27,903 nt of DNA from Chara braunii (lineage: Eukaryota; Streptophyta; Charophyceae; Charales; Characeae), in the NCBI GenBank assembly GCA_003427395.1, contig BFEA01000223.1, positions 998,178 through 1,026,080 on the forward strand. Reading direction: 5' to 3'. Shown one piece after another: positions 1-9,332 of the stretch (its first letter is position 1; each line of letters opens with the position of its first letter). The translations under genes were made by a program, and so were the position numbers. The notes below the pieces were generated by a model. That model was not told where the DNA came from, did no database searches, and saw only the letters and a program-made list of their open reading frames with translations.

Positions 1-640
1 ATTTCTCCCTTCGCCATATCCACTTCCCACCTTCGTCACTTTCCCTCTCTCACCTCCACGTACCTGGACCGGATTTCGGCCAGAACGTGCATCCTCTTTC
101 AAAAGTCCCGTTTCCTCTGTTTCTTGCGTGCTGTAGATGAACTGCTCACGTTTTCAAGCGAACTCCTGGGATGATGACAAAGAGCAACAACTCGACAGAG
201 ATGGAGATTTGCCACGTTGAAGAAGCACCACGTGAAGTGTGGATTTCGTGGCTACTGTCCTCCCACCAGCAAGCACATGACTACGAAAAAAGTGCTCACC
301 TCCACTCGAGCGCCGTGCCCTATTCTGCCACCGATAGAGCTGCCCATCCCCAACTNTGGTCATCAGTAGTGCATGAGGGAGACGCCCTACATATACACTC
401 ATCAACATAGCGCAGCGGGAGCAACTTCCCCTCCACCAAATTCGCTGCGTGAAAGCAAGCGGAGTGAACCTCGACGTCGCCGGCCTTCAACCTTTTCTAC
501 TTGAGTCCTCACAGTATTTCCCCTTATCTGTCTGTTCAGACAGCTAACATCTACAACCAAACTTTCCTGATCTACCTACATGCACCTAGATGGGAACGTA
601 TACAAAAAACAAAGAAGAAAAGAGAGAGAAACAAAAGAAA
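1..640. other. No recognisable gene
   Basis: Open frames here (for example plus 171-410 and minus 154-408) are short, overlap on opposite strands, run through an ambiguous base at 357 and show no motif I recognise. The only structure seen is a near-perfect short palindrome at 528-543 (7-bp arms, 2-base centre). From 600 to 655 the sequence is A-rich. Confidence 0.5.
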
Positions 641-654
641 AAAAAGAAAAATAA

Positions 655-803
655 ACCTACGGGCCTACCCATCTCTCAGAAGAGCAGGCAGGGACAAAAC
701 AGCTAGGCTGAAGGCCCAGGGCTGTCAAGTAAAGGCTATTTGGCTACGGGCTGAAAATCAGGCCTAGCAACTCAAAAAAAAAATAAAAAATAAAAAAAAT
801 TAC
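655..803 (+). repeat. SINE-like body with inverted ends and A-rich tail
   Basis: A GC-rich segment is bounded by a 7-bp inverted repeat (GCTAGGC at about 702, GCCTAGC at about 762) that extends to about 10 bp with one bulge. It is followed directly by an A-rich tract at 771-800. A compact GC-rich body followed by poly-A suggests a retroposed, SINE-like unit on the plus strand. No internal Pol III promoter box is clear within it; the B-box-like sequence at about 809-826 lies after the A tract and may belong to a second insertion. Confidence 0.35.
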
Positions 804-875
804 AGGTCATGGGATCAAGTCCCGCACGGCCCAAACCTGGGAAACAGCCAACATAGTTGGGTATAGTCCCAGATC

Positions 876-950
876 TGTGTGTCATTCTTGCGCAGGGGCC
901 ATGCTAATCTTCTATGTATCGTTCCAATTTTAACAGATATCCCGAAGGAC
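876..950 (-). pseudogene. U6 snRNA-derived sequence, 3'-truncated
   Basis: Read on the minus strand from 950, the sequence follows U6 snRNA from its first base: the 5' stem-loop region, the AAAATTGGAACGATACA segment, and then a run of about 27 bases matching U6 through the ACAGAGA-box neighbourhood and the catalytic AGC region up to CTGCGCAAG. It departs from U6 soon after the ATGACAC segment, near 876. The ACAGAGA box is altered to ACATAGA, and there are several changes and one missing C in the 5' stem. U6 is the catalytic spliceosomal snRNA and a frequent source of retroposed copies. Truncation at the 3' end, the mutated ACAGAGA box and flanking repeat sequence argue for a dead or co-opted copy, not a functional gene. 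A tRNA-like segment lies about 90 bp upstream of it in minus-strand sense. Confidence 0.85.
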
Positions 951-1039
951 TAAACCGTGGGCCCAGCAATGGGATATTCCCACAAAAAGTGGTTGGCCCC
1001 ATGTACTTCACTGTTGCAGCCTTTTACTCATTTGTTTTT

Positions 1040-1112
1040 AGCGGAGTCCGCAGTTCAACAGTTCAAGGTGTTTATCAGTGTGCCCATTGAGCTAAGCTCT
1101 TGGGTAGTATAA
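1040..1112 (-). repeat. tRNA-like segment (head of tRNA-U6 composite, copy 1)
   Basis: On the minus strand an A-box-like TAGCTCAATGGG (1083-1094) is followed about 40 bases later by a degenerate B box (1043-1059). This is the arrangement of a Pol III internal promoter in a tRNA or a tRNA-derived SINE. Acceptor and anticodon stems do not form well, so this is not a working tRNA. It lies upstream, in minus-strand sense, of the U6-derived segment at 876-950, and shares the pattern TTCAACAGTTC...TGAGCTA with the segment at 1250-1322 (plus-strand reading). Confidence 0.55.
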
Positions 1113-1130
1113 CCAGGCCCGGAACCAATG

Positions 1131-1172
1131 CAGGGGCCATACTAATTCCAATTTTAAGGGATGTCCCAAGGG
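1131..1172 (-). pseudogene. Second U6-derived fragment with internal deletion
   Basis: The minus strand again shows the U6 5' region (CCCTT, GGGACATCC, TAAAATTGGAA) joined directly to TTAGTATGGCCCCTGC. About a dozen U6 bases, including the ACAGAGA box, are missing between the two parts. The match is weaker and shorter than the copy at 876-950, but both halves are in the right order and orientation. Loss of the ACAGAGA box makes spliceosomal function impossible. A tRNA-like segment lies about 80 bp upstream in minus-strand sense, as in the first copy. Confidence 0.7.
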
Positions 1173-1242
1173 ATACAAGCGGGGCTGAGCCCCGCGGCAT
1201 ACCCAACTGGCAACAGCGGAGCGGTTGGTAGTGTCCTACTGA

Positions 1243-1322
1243 TATGCATCCAGTGGAGTTCGAACAGGGGCCCGTTTTTCAACAGTTCGTGGGTGTACCA
1301 AATGAGCTATGCTTCTTGGGAT
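1243..1322 (-). repeat. tRNA-like segment (head of tRNA-U6 composite, copy 2)
   Basis: The minus strand carries an A box TAGCTCATTTGGT (1297-1309) and a B box GTTCGAACTCC (1255-1265) at normal tRNA spacing, both close to consensus. The anticodon arm pairs poorly and the acceptor ends do not match, so it is a tRNA-derived Pol III head and not a functional tRNA. It precedes the deleted U6 fragment at 1131-1172 in minus-strand sense. Confidence 0.6.
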
Positions 1323-1365
1323 CCACGGCCAGTCCCTGTACCGGGCCGCGTCCCAATATGGGACG

Positions 1366-1440
1366 GAATAATAAAAAAATAAAAAACAAAAAATAAGAAT
1401 AATAATTAATAAAAATTAAAAGAAAACTAGAAAAAAACGA
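1366..1440. repeat. A-rich tract
   Basis: About 70 bases of almost pure A and AT separate two GC-rich repeat blocks. It is probably the tail of a retroposed unit. The adjoining sequence at 1441-1480 contains a B-box-like element on the minus strand (GGTCGAGTCCC). Confidence 0.5.
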
Positions 1441-1586
1441 GTTGGGGGACGGGAACTGCCGGGACTCGACCCTCAGTCCTGCCCATCGGCCCGCCGTCGG
1501 GACTCCCCGCAAAACCAAGGGGGATAGTCCCACGGGACCCGCAACCCCTCGGTTTATCTCCAAACGCACTCCTTGCTCCGTCGCTG

Positions 1587-1658
1587 CAACATGCTGGCCT
1601 CGATTCCAGGATCTGCGTGATGAAAGTCCAATGCTGTAACCAATAGGGTTAAGCCCAA
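1587..1658 (-). repeat. Degenerate tRNA-like sequence
   Basis: Minus-strand reading gives an A-box-like TAACCCTATTGGT, an anticodon-arm-like region around TTTCATC and a B-box-like AATCGAGGC, with about 72 bases in all. The acceptor ends do not pair and the anticodon stem is broken, so it looks like a decayed tRNA or the head of a tRNA-derived SINE. No function is claimed. Confidence 0.45.
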
Positions 1659-1889
1659 GTCTGGTTGTAGCAGGCCCAGTTCTGCATATGAAGAGTAACT
1701 GCAGGCTGTTACATCCTATCCGGGCCTGCAAAGGTGCACCAGCGCCTTCTCTTGGTCTGCCCCTTGAGCCCAAGCCCCGTACGGCCATGTTCTCTGCTTG
1801 GAGGACGATTATTGCTGAGTTTACCATGCGCACTTCCCCGCCATGCCGCGGTCACGGGCAGAGGCTCTCGTAGCCCGCAGTACTCATCG
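1659..1889. other. No gene seen
   Basis: GC-rich sequence between the small-RNA-derived repeats and the hairpin-rich stretch. Open frames on both strands run through the tRNA-like and A-rich repeats and have no recognisable motifs. Confidence 0.4.
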
Positions 1890-2415
1890 AAAAGAGCATG
1901 CTTTTATCGTCTTTGGTCGGAAAGACCCCGACTTTTGCTCGCGTTGTATCTACGCGTTGTACCTAGCTCAATTTTGTTATATCTCCTACCGTCGATACCT
2001 TTATAGTCAATTGTAGTACTTGCATACTTTACATGGTGCGGCCTCAAAATGCCGCCCTTCCGCAAGTTAGTCGAAAGTTTTCCTCTAGCCATAGCTTCGA
2101 CGGTCTAACTTCGCACCAGTGGCGACTCCGTCAGTACGTTCGAAGTCTGTGGCCCGTGCTACGCTATCCGAACCCCTAGCTTACTTTTAACTTGGACCTC
2201 CGAGCGGTCCATCTGTTCACACTATTTAACTAACGCGTGCCCACAAAGTGCACGCCCACACACTCTTTGAATAAGCTATGCGTGCGCCCGCCGTCCCTGA
2301 CTTCAAAGTCAGTCACGGTCGAGCGAAAAACACGCTACTTCGTTAAATTTTATCAAGAGTGCTCCCCCTGCGAGGTGCAAAAGTACGCACAATTACCCTT
2401 GTAAGGGTATTGGTA
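1890..2415. repeat. Hairpin-rich region upstream of the DUF7869 gene
   Basis: A series of short perfect inverted repeats is spaced along this segment. Examples are AAAAG/CTTTT near 1891, GTCTTT/AAAGAC near 1911, CGCGT/ACGCG near 1941, GCGGC/GCCGC near 2039, TGGACC/GGTCCA near 2199, GCGTGC/GCACGC near 2235, a two-part stem CCGT-CTGACT/AGTCAG-ACGG near 2291, and TACCCTT/AAGGGTA near 2395. No convincing coding frame covers them. They could be structured RNA, transposase-binding sites or chance; the density is higher than I expect by chance but I have not tested it. Confidence 0.35.
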
Positions 2416-3450
2416 CCGACAACGCCTGTCGTTCTCCCACGTGTCTTTGAGCCTGAACTACATTTGCCGCCAGATCTTGCTGCTTACGGTTGTACAAGGC
2501 GGAGAAGGGATGAGAATGACAGCGCCCTTGGTGTTCGTCGTGTGTCGTCTACTTTCCCCGTTAAGCGTTTCCGTCGGCGATTGTCTTCAGAAGGAATATC
2601 AACTGATGGTTAGGAGCAGAAAACTAATAGGTTCGGTAGAAAGTCCTCCAAGGAGGAGCTTCTAATGACGAAGGAGACTTTAAGTCAAGAAGTACCCAGA
2701 GGTATGTTCGCAGCAGCATCGGCGGAGGAGAAAACTCCTTACAACTTAGGTAAAAGAAACAAGAGTTCTCGCGTGTACAACAAGAAGGCGAATTTGAACA
2801 TGAGCAAAAACAGGATCGAGGACATAGTGAACGAGAAGTGTTGCAACAGTGAGTGCATAAAAAGATTCTCCGTCGAAGAAATACTTGAGACGCGCCAAAT
2901 GTTTTGGTCAATGAAGCAACCAGAACAGGTGAACTTCCTCCTTGAGCAGATGAGAGAAGCGTCTTACTTCTCAAACGAAGGCAAACTTCTTCAATTGAGA
3001 GTCACATTCAACAAGATCATGGTTTGTACAACAGCTTGGGGAATGCTGTACGCATGTTCCACGTGGCGTACAACTGCTATTCGGAATACATTAAAGAATG
3101 GTGTCCGAACATACGAGCACAAAAACAAAGGGTATTCCGGTCTTTCTGCGTCTTCGGGAAAGATGCTTGGATGCAAAACTATTTCCGCTTGAACACAGAA
3201 AGCATGCCGAACAGCGATTAGTTTCATCTCTTGGACACCCTCCTTCAAAAGGATGTTTACGAGTTCTTCGTACGACAGTGTGAATCTCAGTTTCCTGCAT
3301 CTAAGGTTCCTTCTATTTTTTATTTTCAGAAGATCTGAAGTGAACACTGCCCGAAAGTTGTGATTCCATCCACAAAACGATTTTCCATCTGTGCGCAGTG
3401 TCTGTCATTGAAAAAAGGTCGTGCGAACGCATAGAACCGCATTGAAAGAG

Positions 3451-4850
3451 GTAAGTTAACAGATATGTGGCACATGATGATTGTACGTGTCAATGCTTGT
3501 TTAACATGTTAATCTAAAATACATGTCCTTCAGTCCAGTCTCTTGTCCTCTTGTACCGTCTCAGTAACGGAAACTAGTAAGTAGTATAGTCCTATAAAAA
3601 GTTTGTTAGGCAGTTTGAGAAAGGAAATCATTCAAGATCTTCGACTTTAACTACTGCAAGGCTGCTGTTCGTTTGCTGCGGAACCGTTGATTTGGTGTAG
3701 TTTGCTTATCAACTCTGTTTTATTATTGAAGTGATACGGCTCTGAACTTGACAAATGTTTAAGATTTGCTGGTACTGTTGTTTTGAGATGCAACTCATTT
3801 TAAAGTTCTAAAAATTAGTGTATTTCAACGCTGCTGATTCTAGGACCTCACCGGTGATTTTCTGTGCTTTGTCACTTTGCTATGAACTTGACAGATGTTT
3901 GTGCTTTGCTGTTACTGTTCGTTTTAGACGCAACTCATTTTATAGTTTTATAAATTAGTCCCTTTCAACGATCCTGGTTCTTTGGCTTAACCGGTAATTT
4001 CACTGTGCTTTGTGAGTTTGCTTTGAACTTGACATTTGCTTGTAGTGTTTGTCAACTCTGTTTGATTAGTAAAGTGGCACGACTTTGAACTTGACAAATG
4101 CTTGTGATTTGTTGTTACTGTTATTTTGAGACCCAACTCATTTTAAAGTTCTAAAAATTAGTTTATTTCAACGTTGTTTTTTCTAGAGCTTAACCGGTGA
4201 TTTTTTGTGCTTTGTCAGTTTGCTATGAACTTGACAGATGCTTGTGCTTTGCTGTTACTGTTCATTTTAGACGCAACTCATTTTATAGTTCTATAAATTA
4301 GTCTCTTTGAACGATCATTTCTAGGGCTTACCTGTCCTTCAGTGCAGTGTGTTGTTCTCCGTTTCAGCTGCTGTTTTTAAAATTCTGTAATGTACAGTCT
4401 CACTTACTAGTATTAAATAGTAGTTTAGCCCCATGAAACGTGAAGTGTACAGTCTCATTTACTAGAGACAGGAAAGCAATATTGGTCTAAGACTTTAACT
4501 TTCTCACTTCAAGTTTACCGTTTGTTTGCAGGGGAACCGCTGATTCAGTGTGCTTTGTTCTGCCGTCATTGCTCATTGTAGACACATTGAAATTTATAGT
4601 TCTATAATTTCATCTGTTATAATACTGTTGTTGTTCTCTTAGAAGTAAGTAAATTTGTAGTTCTTTAAATTATTTTGTTTCAAGGCAGGTAGTTGTGACG
4701 GACAAGCATTCTTTCGTTGTGCTTTGCCTTTCAATTTTCTTGACAACTATTTTGTTCCGACCTTGAGAAAGTTGTTGTGTTACATTACGAAAGTAACATT
4801 TTGCTAACCTTCTCTTTTGCGGTGCTTTTGAACAAAAACTTACGAGCGAG
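3451..4850 (+). other. Intron of the DUF7869 pseudogene
   Basis: The donor AG|GTAAGT at 3451 is consensus. The acceptor at 4849-4850 follows a T-rich tract. Splicing here joins a phase-1 exon end (reading ...IERG) to the phase that exon 2 needs, so the reading frames on both sides agree. The 1400-bp intron is AT-rich and holds a 343-bp tandem duplication and palindromic motifs. Confidence 0.7.
3525..4700 (+). repeat. Tandem and segmental repeats with TTTATAGTTCTATAAA palindrome
   Basis: Within the intron two ~343-bp copies start near 3709 and 4052. Each contains ~140-bp sub-units marked by GAACTTGAC (3744, 3884, 4087, 4227). A larger duplication relates 3525-3715 to 4330-4560. The palindrome TTTATAGTTCTATAAA occurs exactly at 4282-4297. 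One-base variants are at 3938-3953 and 4593-4608, and decayed forms are near 3797, 4141 and 4651. Its reverse complement is repeated at 7894-8758. Confidence 0.75.
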
Positions 4851-6480
4851 TATTAAAGAAAGACCGTTTGATGCAAGAAGCAGAAAGGTCAAAGCTCTAC
4901 AAACACCGTCACAAGGTTTCTAATATGCCCGGGGAATATATCTGTTTGATCATCGATGGAATGGATCAGAGCAAGACGATTTTACCGTGCTTCCCAAGAC
5001 CTCCAAAAGACTCCAAGATCAAAGAAGGGAACTTTGTCAAGGTTCATGTTGTCGAGGCAAAAGTGCTAGGTTTATTAATGCAAGCATCCACGACATTGTT
5101 TTTTGACAACTTTAAGTAAGATTCTAACTGCATGGTTAGTGTGTTTCACCGTAGAATCTGCGAACTTCCAAGGCCTTTCCCACGAGTTCTTTATCTCAAT
5201 CTAGACAATACTACCAAAGAGAACAAAAATAAATATGTACTAGCCTATTTGTGTTACCTTGTGAAGATTAATATATTCAGAAAGGTGAAGTTAAGTTTTT
5301 TACTAATAGGTCATACTCACGAGGATATTGATCAGATGTTTAGTTGTTTCTCCCGTAGAGTCAGCTCACAAGATGCTTTCGATCTTCCTGAACTCGAACA
5401 TGTCATTCAGAGTTCGTACAAAGATGAACTTGGAAAGTCTGTCATCCTTGAACGTCCATTCGAAACATACGGCTGAAAGAAGTACGTTCAACATCATTTG
5501 TGGGAGGTCACGACATTACTTTCAATCAACATTTTCAGATTGAGAAAAATGATGCAGGCGAAGTGGCGGTCTCGAGCAAGCAATGCCACAATTCACGTTG
5601 GCAACCGAATGACATAGAAGGTCTGAATATCTTTCGGTAAGAGCCGACGGGCGAGATTTCCGCTGCTCCGAAGCATGCAATACGATCTTTAGAGGGTCGG
5701 TTCAGGTTAACTTGTGGTAAAGAAGAAAATGATGGTGAGGATCTTGTCGGTGGTGGTAAGCTTGTCCAGGAGGATCTCCATGAACGTGTTCAACATTCTC
5801 TCTCAATTGCTGCACTTAAAGCGAACATCACACCACTTTCGAAGTATATTTCGCCCGGCAATGTCATTTGGTGGCACGAGTTCATCAAGTTTTAGAAAAA
5901 TATCGACTTCAAGGACAGAAACTTCGAGTACCCTTTCGAATGGCTTGTAGTACGCTCACAAGGGCCGTCTGAGGAAGATACTAAAACAACGGCTGAAGAT
6001 GAGGTGTCTCGCAATTTGGAAGATCTTTTTCCACCTGAAAGGCCTGTTTATCTAGGGACCCGAAAGAGCAAAAAACACAGAGAAGAAAGAGATGGACATT
6101 ACGAAGATTTGGAGGTCGGAAAGTTTATCGCACTTCGAGCTTTCCCCGGTGAGGAAGAAAGGAATAAACCTTACCATATCGGAAAGGTCGTCGAGCTACT
6201 CCCGGGACAACGTTTCAAGGTTATTTGGTATGCACAAAAGGAGAAAGGCGAAGCGTACATACCAGTTTACAAGAAAAACGCAAAGGGCAAGTCAGGACGT
6301 GAAATTGCTGAAGATATTTTTGACTGGAACTGTGGTGTTCTTTGTTACAATTTCTCTTTGAAGACAGACAACTTTTTTTTCTCTTCAACGAGGAAGAAGA
6401 TATCCGAGATGTTGGCGTACGTAGCTTTCGAAAAGGAGAAGGGCAAAGAAGAAGATGTGTCGGTGTTAAGGTTGGGGTAA

Positions 6481-6924
6481 TTTTTGCAGTGTAGAAAATG
6501 CTGATGATTGAAGGCACGAGAAGATCTCTGACTGAGTTCTTTTTTTAACACTGCGCGTCAGTTCTGAGGAGAGGAGGCCAACGAAACTCTTTAAGCCTGG
6601 CGAGGAGATAGCTAGTGGCAGCACCAACAGTAGCCGCAACAACACTATTATAGTCCTACAAACGCGAAGGAAATGACAACGAGCAGGAGTAACGCTAGCA
6701 TTCGCCAGTACACGTTGCGATTTTAGCAGTAATAACATTGGCTTAAAAACAACAGCATTCGAAAGACGTAGACTGTCCTGCTGACATGTAAGTCTTTTGT
6801 AGTGAAAGTTGTCGGCCTGGTTTTGTTGAACTTGGTTTTTCAACGAGGTGCAAAGTTAGGAGAAAATACTGGAAACGTAGAGGTGACAAAAATAAGTGAT
6901 GGATTTGTTTCATGAGGAAGGTGC
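6481..6924 (+). other. 3' flank of the pseudogene; possible small terminal exon
   Basis: A splice donor-like GGG|GTAATT (6477) and an acceptor-like site preceded by a T-rich tract (ending CGTCAG at about 6560) could join the DUF7869 frame to a short, Ser- and charge-rich tail ending at a TGA near 6679. This is only a possibility. Otherwise no gene is visible here. Confidence 0.25.
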
Positions 6925-7420
6925 ATGAGGTAGGAGAAAAAAAAAGTTAGGGTTTAGCATTTGAACTTACGAAATTGATTTGCCCGTTCAGTCAGGCAAA
7001 GGGTTTGGGTTCGGATCCGGGGGGTCCCATCAAAAGCACAATGCTGGGTGAAGCTGCCAGACCCAGTCTTTAGGGGGTTGCCGACCCGAAAGTATCTCTC
7101 TGGTTCTGTGTTTCTCTTTTGTTTTGCTTTGTTTTCTCAATGTACTAAAAAATAATTTGTAAATTTAGTTCAGATGGAAGCTGCATGTAGCAGGAGAAAG
7201 AAGAAGTTAGGGTTTAAGGTTTAGACTTACGAAGTTGATTTCCCTGTTCAGTCACGCCAGTGGTTTGGGTTCGGGTCCCGGGGGGTCCTCTCAAAAGCAA
7301 AACGTTATGTGAAATTCCCAGACCCGATCTTTTTGTCAGGTGGCTGGCCCCTTGGGAACTCTCACTTTCTGTGTTTCTCTGTTGTTTTCCTTTGTTTCCT
7401 AAGTCTGTTTACCTTGTTTT
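6925..7420 (+). repeat. Tandem duplication of a ~250-bp unit with Pol III B-box-like core
   Basis: Two copies (about 6925-7165 and 7178-7420) share the order GTTAGGGTTT, CTTACGAA, TTGATTT, GTTCAGTCA, then GGGTTCGGATCCGG in the first and GGGTTCGGGTCCCGG in the second, CAGACCC, and a T-rich end with GTTTCTCT. The GGTTCGNNTCC core matches a Pol III B box and suggests a tRNA-derived SINE. No convincing A box is found at normal spacing. The internal frames are not coding. Confidence 0.55.
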
Positions 7421-7458
7421 CTTAGTTTCTTTCCCTTACGAGTGTTAGGATAGAATGT

Positions 7459-7800
7459 TTAGAGATATATCAGTCCCTTATGCGACTTCTGCTCTTTTCG
7501 CTCTTCGCCTTTTGGTTCAGATACTTCTCCTTCTCCCAAAGCCAAAAACCTTGAGCTGCAGTTCCCAAACCTCTTTGGAGTGCACTGCGACCTGCAGCAA
7601 CGAATCAGTTTTTTGGAGCAGCTTCTTTTGAGATCTGAGTTCGAGTTTCTCCAAGCAAACTTGTTTGCGCCCTTCTCTACAAAAGTTTGTCGCCAGGACG
7701 TCAAGGTGTTGGTTCTGAAGCCACAATTTGTTAACTGTACACGCTTGGATTTGCTAGTACTTGCCGGCTCATCCTTGCGTGTTAGAAAAATTTTCACCTT
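7459..7800 (-). pseudogene. Remnant coding for a coiled-coil-like segment
   Basis: Two overlapping minus-strand frames together read like one broken protein. The upstream part is basic and Ser/Lys-rich (to about residue 20 from 7797). The other frame (7726-7517) gives a Leu-, Lys- and Gln-rich stretch with approximate heptads (LEKLELRSQKKLLQK, then LLQVAV and WELQLKVF). A frameshift near 7720-7740 would connect them. It lies between the DUF7869 gene and the palindrome array and may be an accessory gene of the same element on the opposite strand. I do not recognise the family; an opposite-strand frame (7580-7840) is also open, so the call is tentative. Confidence 0.3.
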
Positions 7801-7893
7801 TTGCCTTTTTTCCCACTTGTTTAAGCTTCTAGCCTTTTAGAACTCTAAACTAAATTGAGAATTTCGCAGCTGCGACAGTTTTTTGCGTTGTAT

Positions 7894-8758
7894 TTTATAG
7901 GACTATAAACACGCAAATGTCAAGACGTCTGACTCAGGTACAAGGGTGTACAATTTGGGAGTGCTCGTCCATGTCCTTTTGTCATCTCGTGTTTGTTCGT
8001 CATGCTTTATAGAACTATAAACACCAGTGCGAATTTCAAAGTTGCTGCAGTATTTGGCATTCTAATTTATAGGACTATAAATGCACTAATGCCAAGACGT
8101 TGGGCTTGCGTACAAAGGCGTCCATTATCGAAGTACTTGTTCCTTTTCTTTTTTTCTCTCGTGTTTGTATGTCTCGGCTTATAGAACTATAAATGGAAGT
8201 GAGAATGCTCAACTGTATCTGTTTTCTCTCATGTTTGTGCGTCTGGCTTTATAGAACTATACAAGGAATTGAGAATGTCTGAACTTCATTTGTTTTCTCT
8301 CGTGTTTGTGCGTCTTGATTTATAGAACTATAAAAGGAATTGAGAATGTATGTACTACATCTGTTTTCTCTCGTTTGAATTGAGAATGCTCAACTATATC
8401 TGTTTTTTCTCATGTTTGTGCGTCTAGCTTTATAGAACTATACAAGAAATTGAGAACGTCTGAACTTCATCTGTTTTCTCTTATGTTTGTGCGTCTTAAT
8501 TTATAGAACTATAAAAGGAATTGAGAATGTATGTACTGCATCTTTTTTCTCTCGTTGGAATTGAGAATGCTCAACTGTATCTGTTTTCTCTCATGTTTGT
8601 TTATAAAACTATATAAGGAATTGAGAATGTCTGAACTTCATCTGTTTTCTCTTGTGTTTGTGAGTCTTGATTTATAAAACTATAAAATGAATTGAGAATG
8701 TTTGTGCTGCATTTATTTTCTCTCGTGTTTGTGCATCTCGCGTTATAGGATTATAAAA
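7894..8758 (+). repeat. Tandem array carrying TTTATAGAACTATAAA palindromes
   Basis: Eleven palindromic cores are seen at about 7894, 8006, 8066, 8178, 8248, 8319, 8429, 8500, 8600, 8671 and 8743, most of them TTTATAGAACTATAAA or one to three changes away. The later part alternates a 71-bp and a ~100-110-bp spacing, giving a ~170-180-bp higher-order unit. Shared flanking words are TTGAGAATGT, CTGTTTTCTCTCGTG and GTTTGTGCGTCT. The core is the reverse complement of the intronic palindrome at 4282-4297. This fits a subterminal array of binding sites belonging to the same mobile element. Confidence 0.8.
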
Positions 8759-8879
8759 ATAAATGAGAATGTCTGAACTGCATCTGTACAACGGAGTGCT
8801 TTTGGAGTGATCGTTATCCTGCCTAGGTTTTCTTAACTTTCCTGTAAGTTTCTAAGTGGTCTCTGACGCTGTGGAATAG

Positions 8880-8903
8880 TTTCTAAGTTTCTAAGTTTCT
8901 AAG
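8880..8903 (+). repeat. 8-bp microsatellite (TTTCTAAG)3
   Basis: Three exact head-to-tail copies of TTTCTAAG, with another isolated copy about 35 bp upstream. The rest of 8760-9160 shows no gene. Confidence 0.8.
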
Positions 8904-9164
8904 TGATCATATTTCGCGGTGGCAGCAGACCAAATAATTCATTTCCTAACTACAAGCCGTTTTTGGGACGACTTGTTGAACTATTTTTGTAAGTGACAAA
9001 AATGATGCTCCGTGGACAAGCTTTCGTCTCACCAATCTCCTTCTCCTAACAGGAGACTTTATTTGGTATGTTTTTTCTCGCTAGGTGCGGCATACAATGT
9101 GTACAAGTAGTACCGCCGGGGTGAAAATTGGTGGTGAAATTTTGGTTTTCTCCCGCTTATAAAG

Positions 9165-9222
9165 ATTGTTTGGTTTTCTTTGTTTGTTTGGTTTTCTTCG
9201 TTTGTTTGGTTTTCACGAATTC
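9165..9222 (+). repeat. Short tandem repeat of TTTGGTTTTCTT/CGTTTG units
   Basis: About two and a half copies of a ~20-bp T-rich unit, just beyond the left end of the minus-strand open-frame chain. The open frames crossing it are repeat translations. Confidence 0.75.
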
Positions 9223-9332
9223 TTTGTTTACTCCGTTTTCGCTGAGCACGAATCTCACCATCTATCGGCGCCGTTTGAAAACCCACTCGCGGTATCTCTC
9301 CGGCGAGAGGGTAACGGTTTTCTCCAGAGACC

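Larger units (their letters stand above)
2614..6480 (+). pseudogene. DUF7869-type transposon protein, decayed
   Basis: This looks like a mobile-element protein with the domain that Pfam names DUF7869, as I recall it. Exon 1 (about 2614-3450; first in-frame ATG at 2665) has the Cys-rich KCCNSECIKRF segment and the RQMFW / EQ motifs typical of the N-terminal part. It shifts frame near 3050 and carries stops at 3219-3221 (TAG), 3336-3338 (TGA) and 3432-3434 (TAG). Exon 2 (4851-6480) holds IIDGMDQSK (4955 on), LDNTTKENKNKYV (5204 on) and the hallmark GHTHEDIDQMF (5309-5341). It has stops at 5117-5119 (TAA), 5638-5640 (TAA) and 5893-5895 (TAG), and one frameshift between 5452 and 5476. Reading through these, the frame continues to a basic C-terminal region ending at 6480. 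The frame may also extend upstream of a TAG at 2611-2613, to about 2359. The family's biochemical role is not known to me. This copy cannot make a full-length protein. Confidence 0.85.

Noticed and set aside
1243-1322. Functional tRNA gene
   Set aside because: A and B boxes are good, but acceptor and anticodon stems do not pair.
1279-1833. 184-codon minus-strand frame
   Set aside because: Covers tRNA-like sequences and an A-rich tract; repeat-derived.
2614-6480. Reading TAA and TAG as Gln (alternative nuclear code) in the DUF7869 gene
   Set aside because: Gln would fit several of the stops, but a TGA also falls where Trp is expected and two frameshifts exist, so ordinary decay explains it better; the RRM exon gives no support for a changed code.
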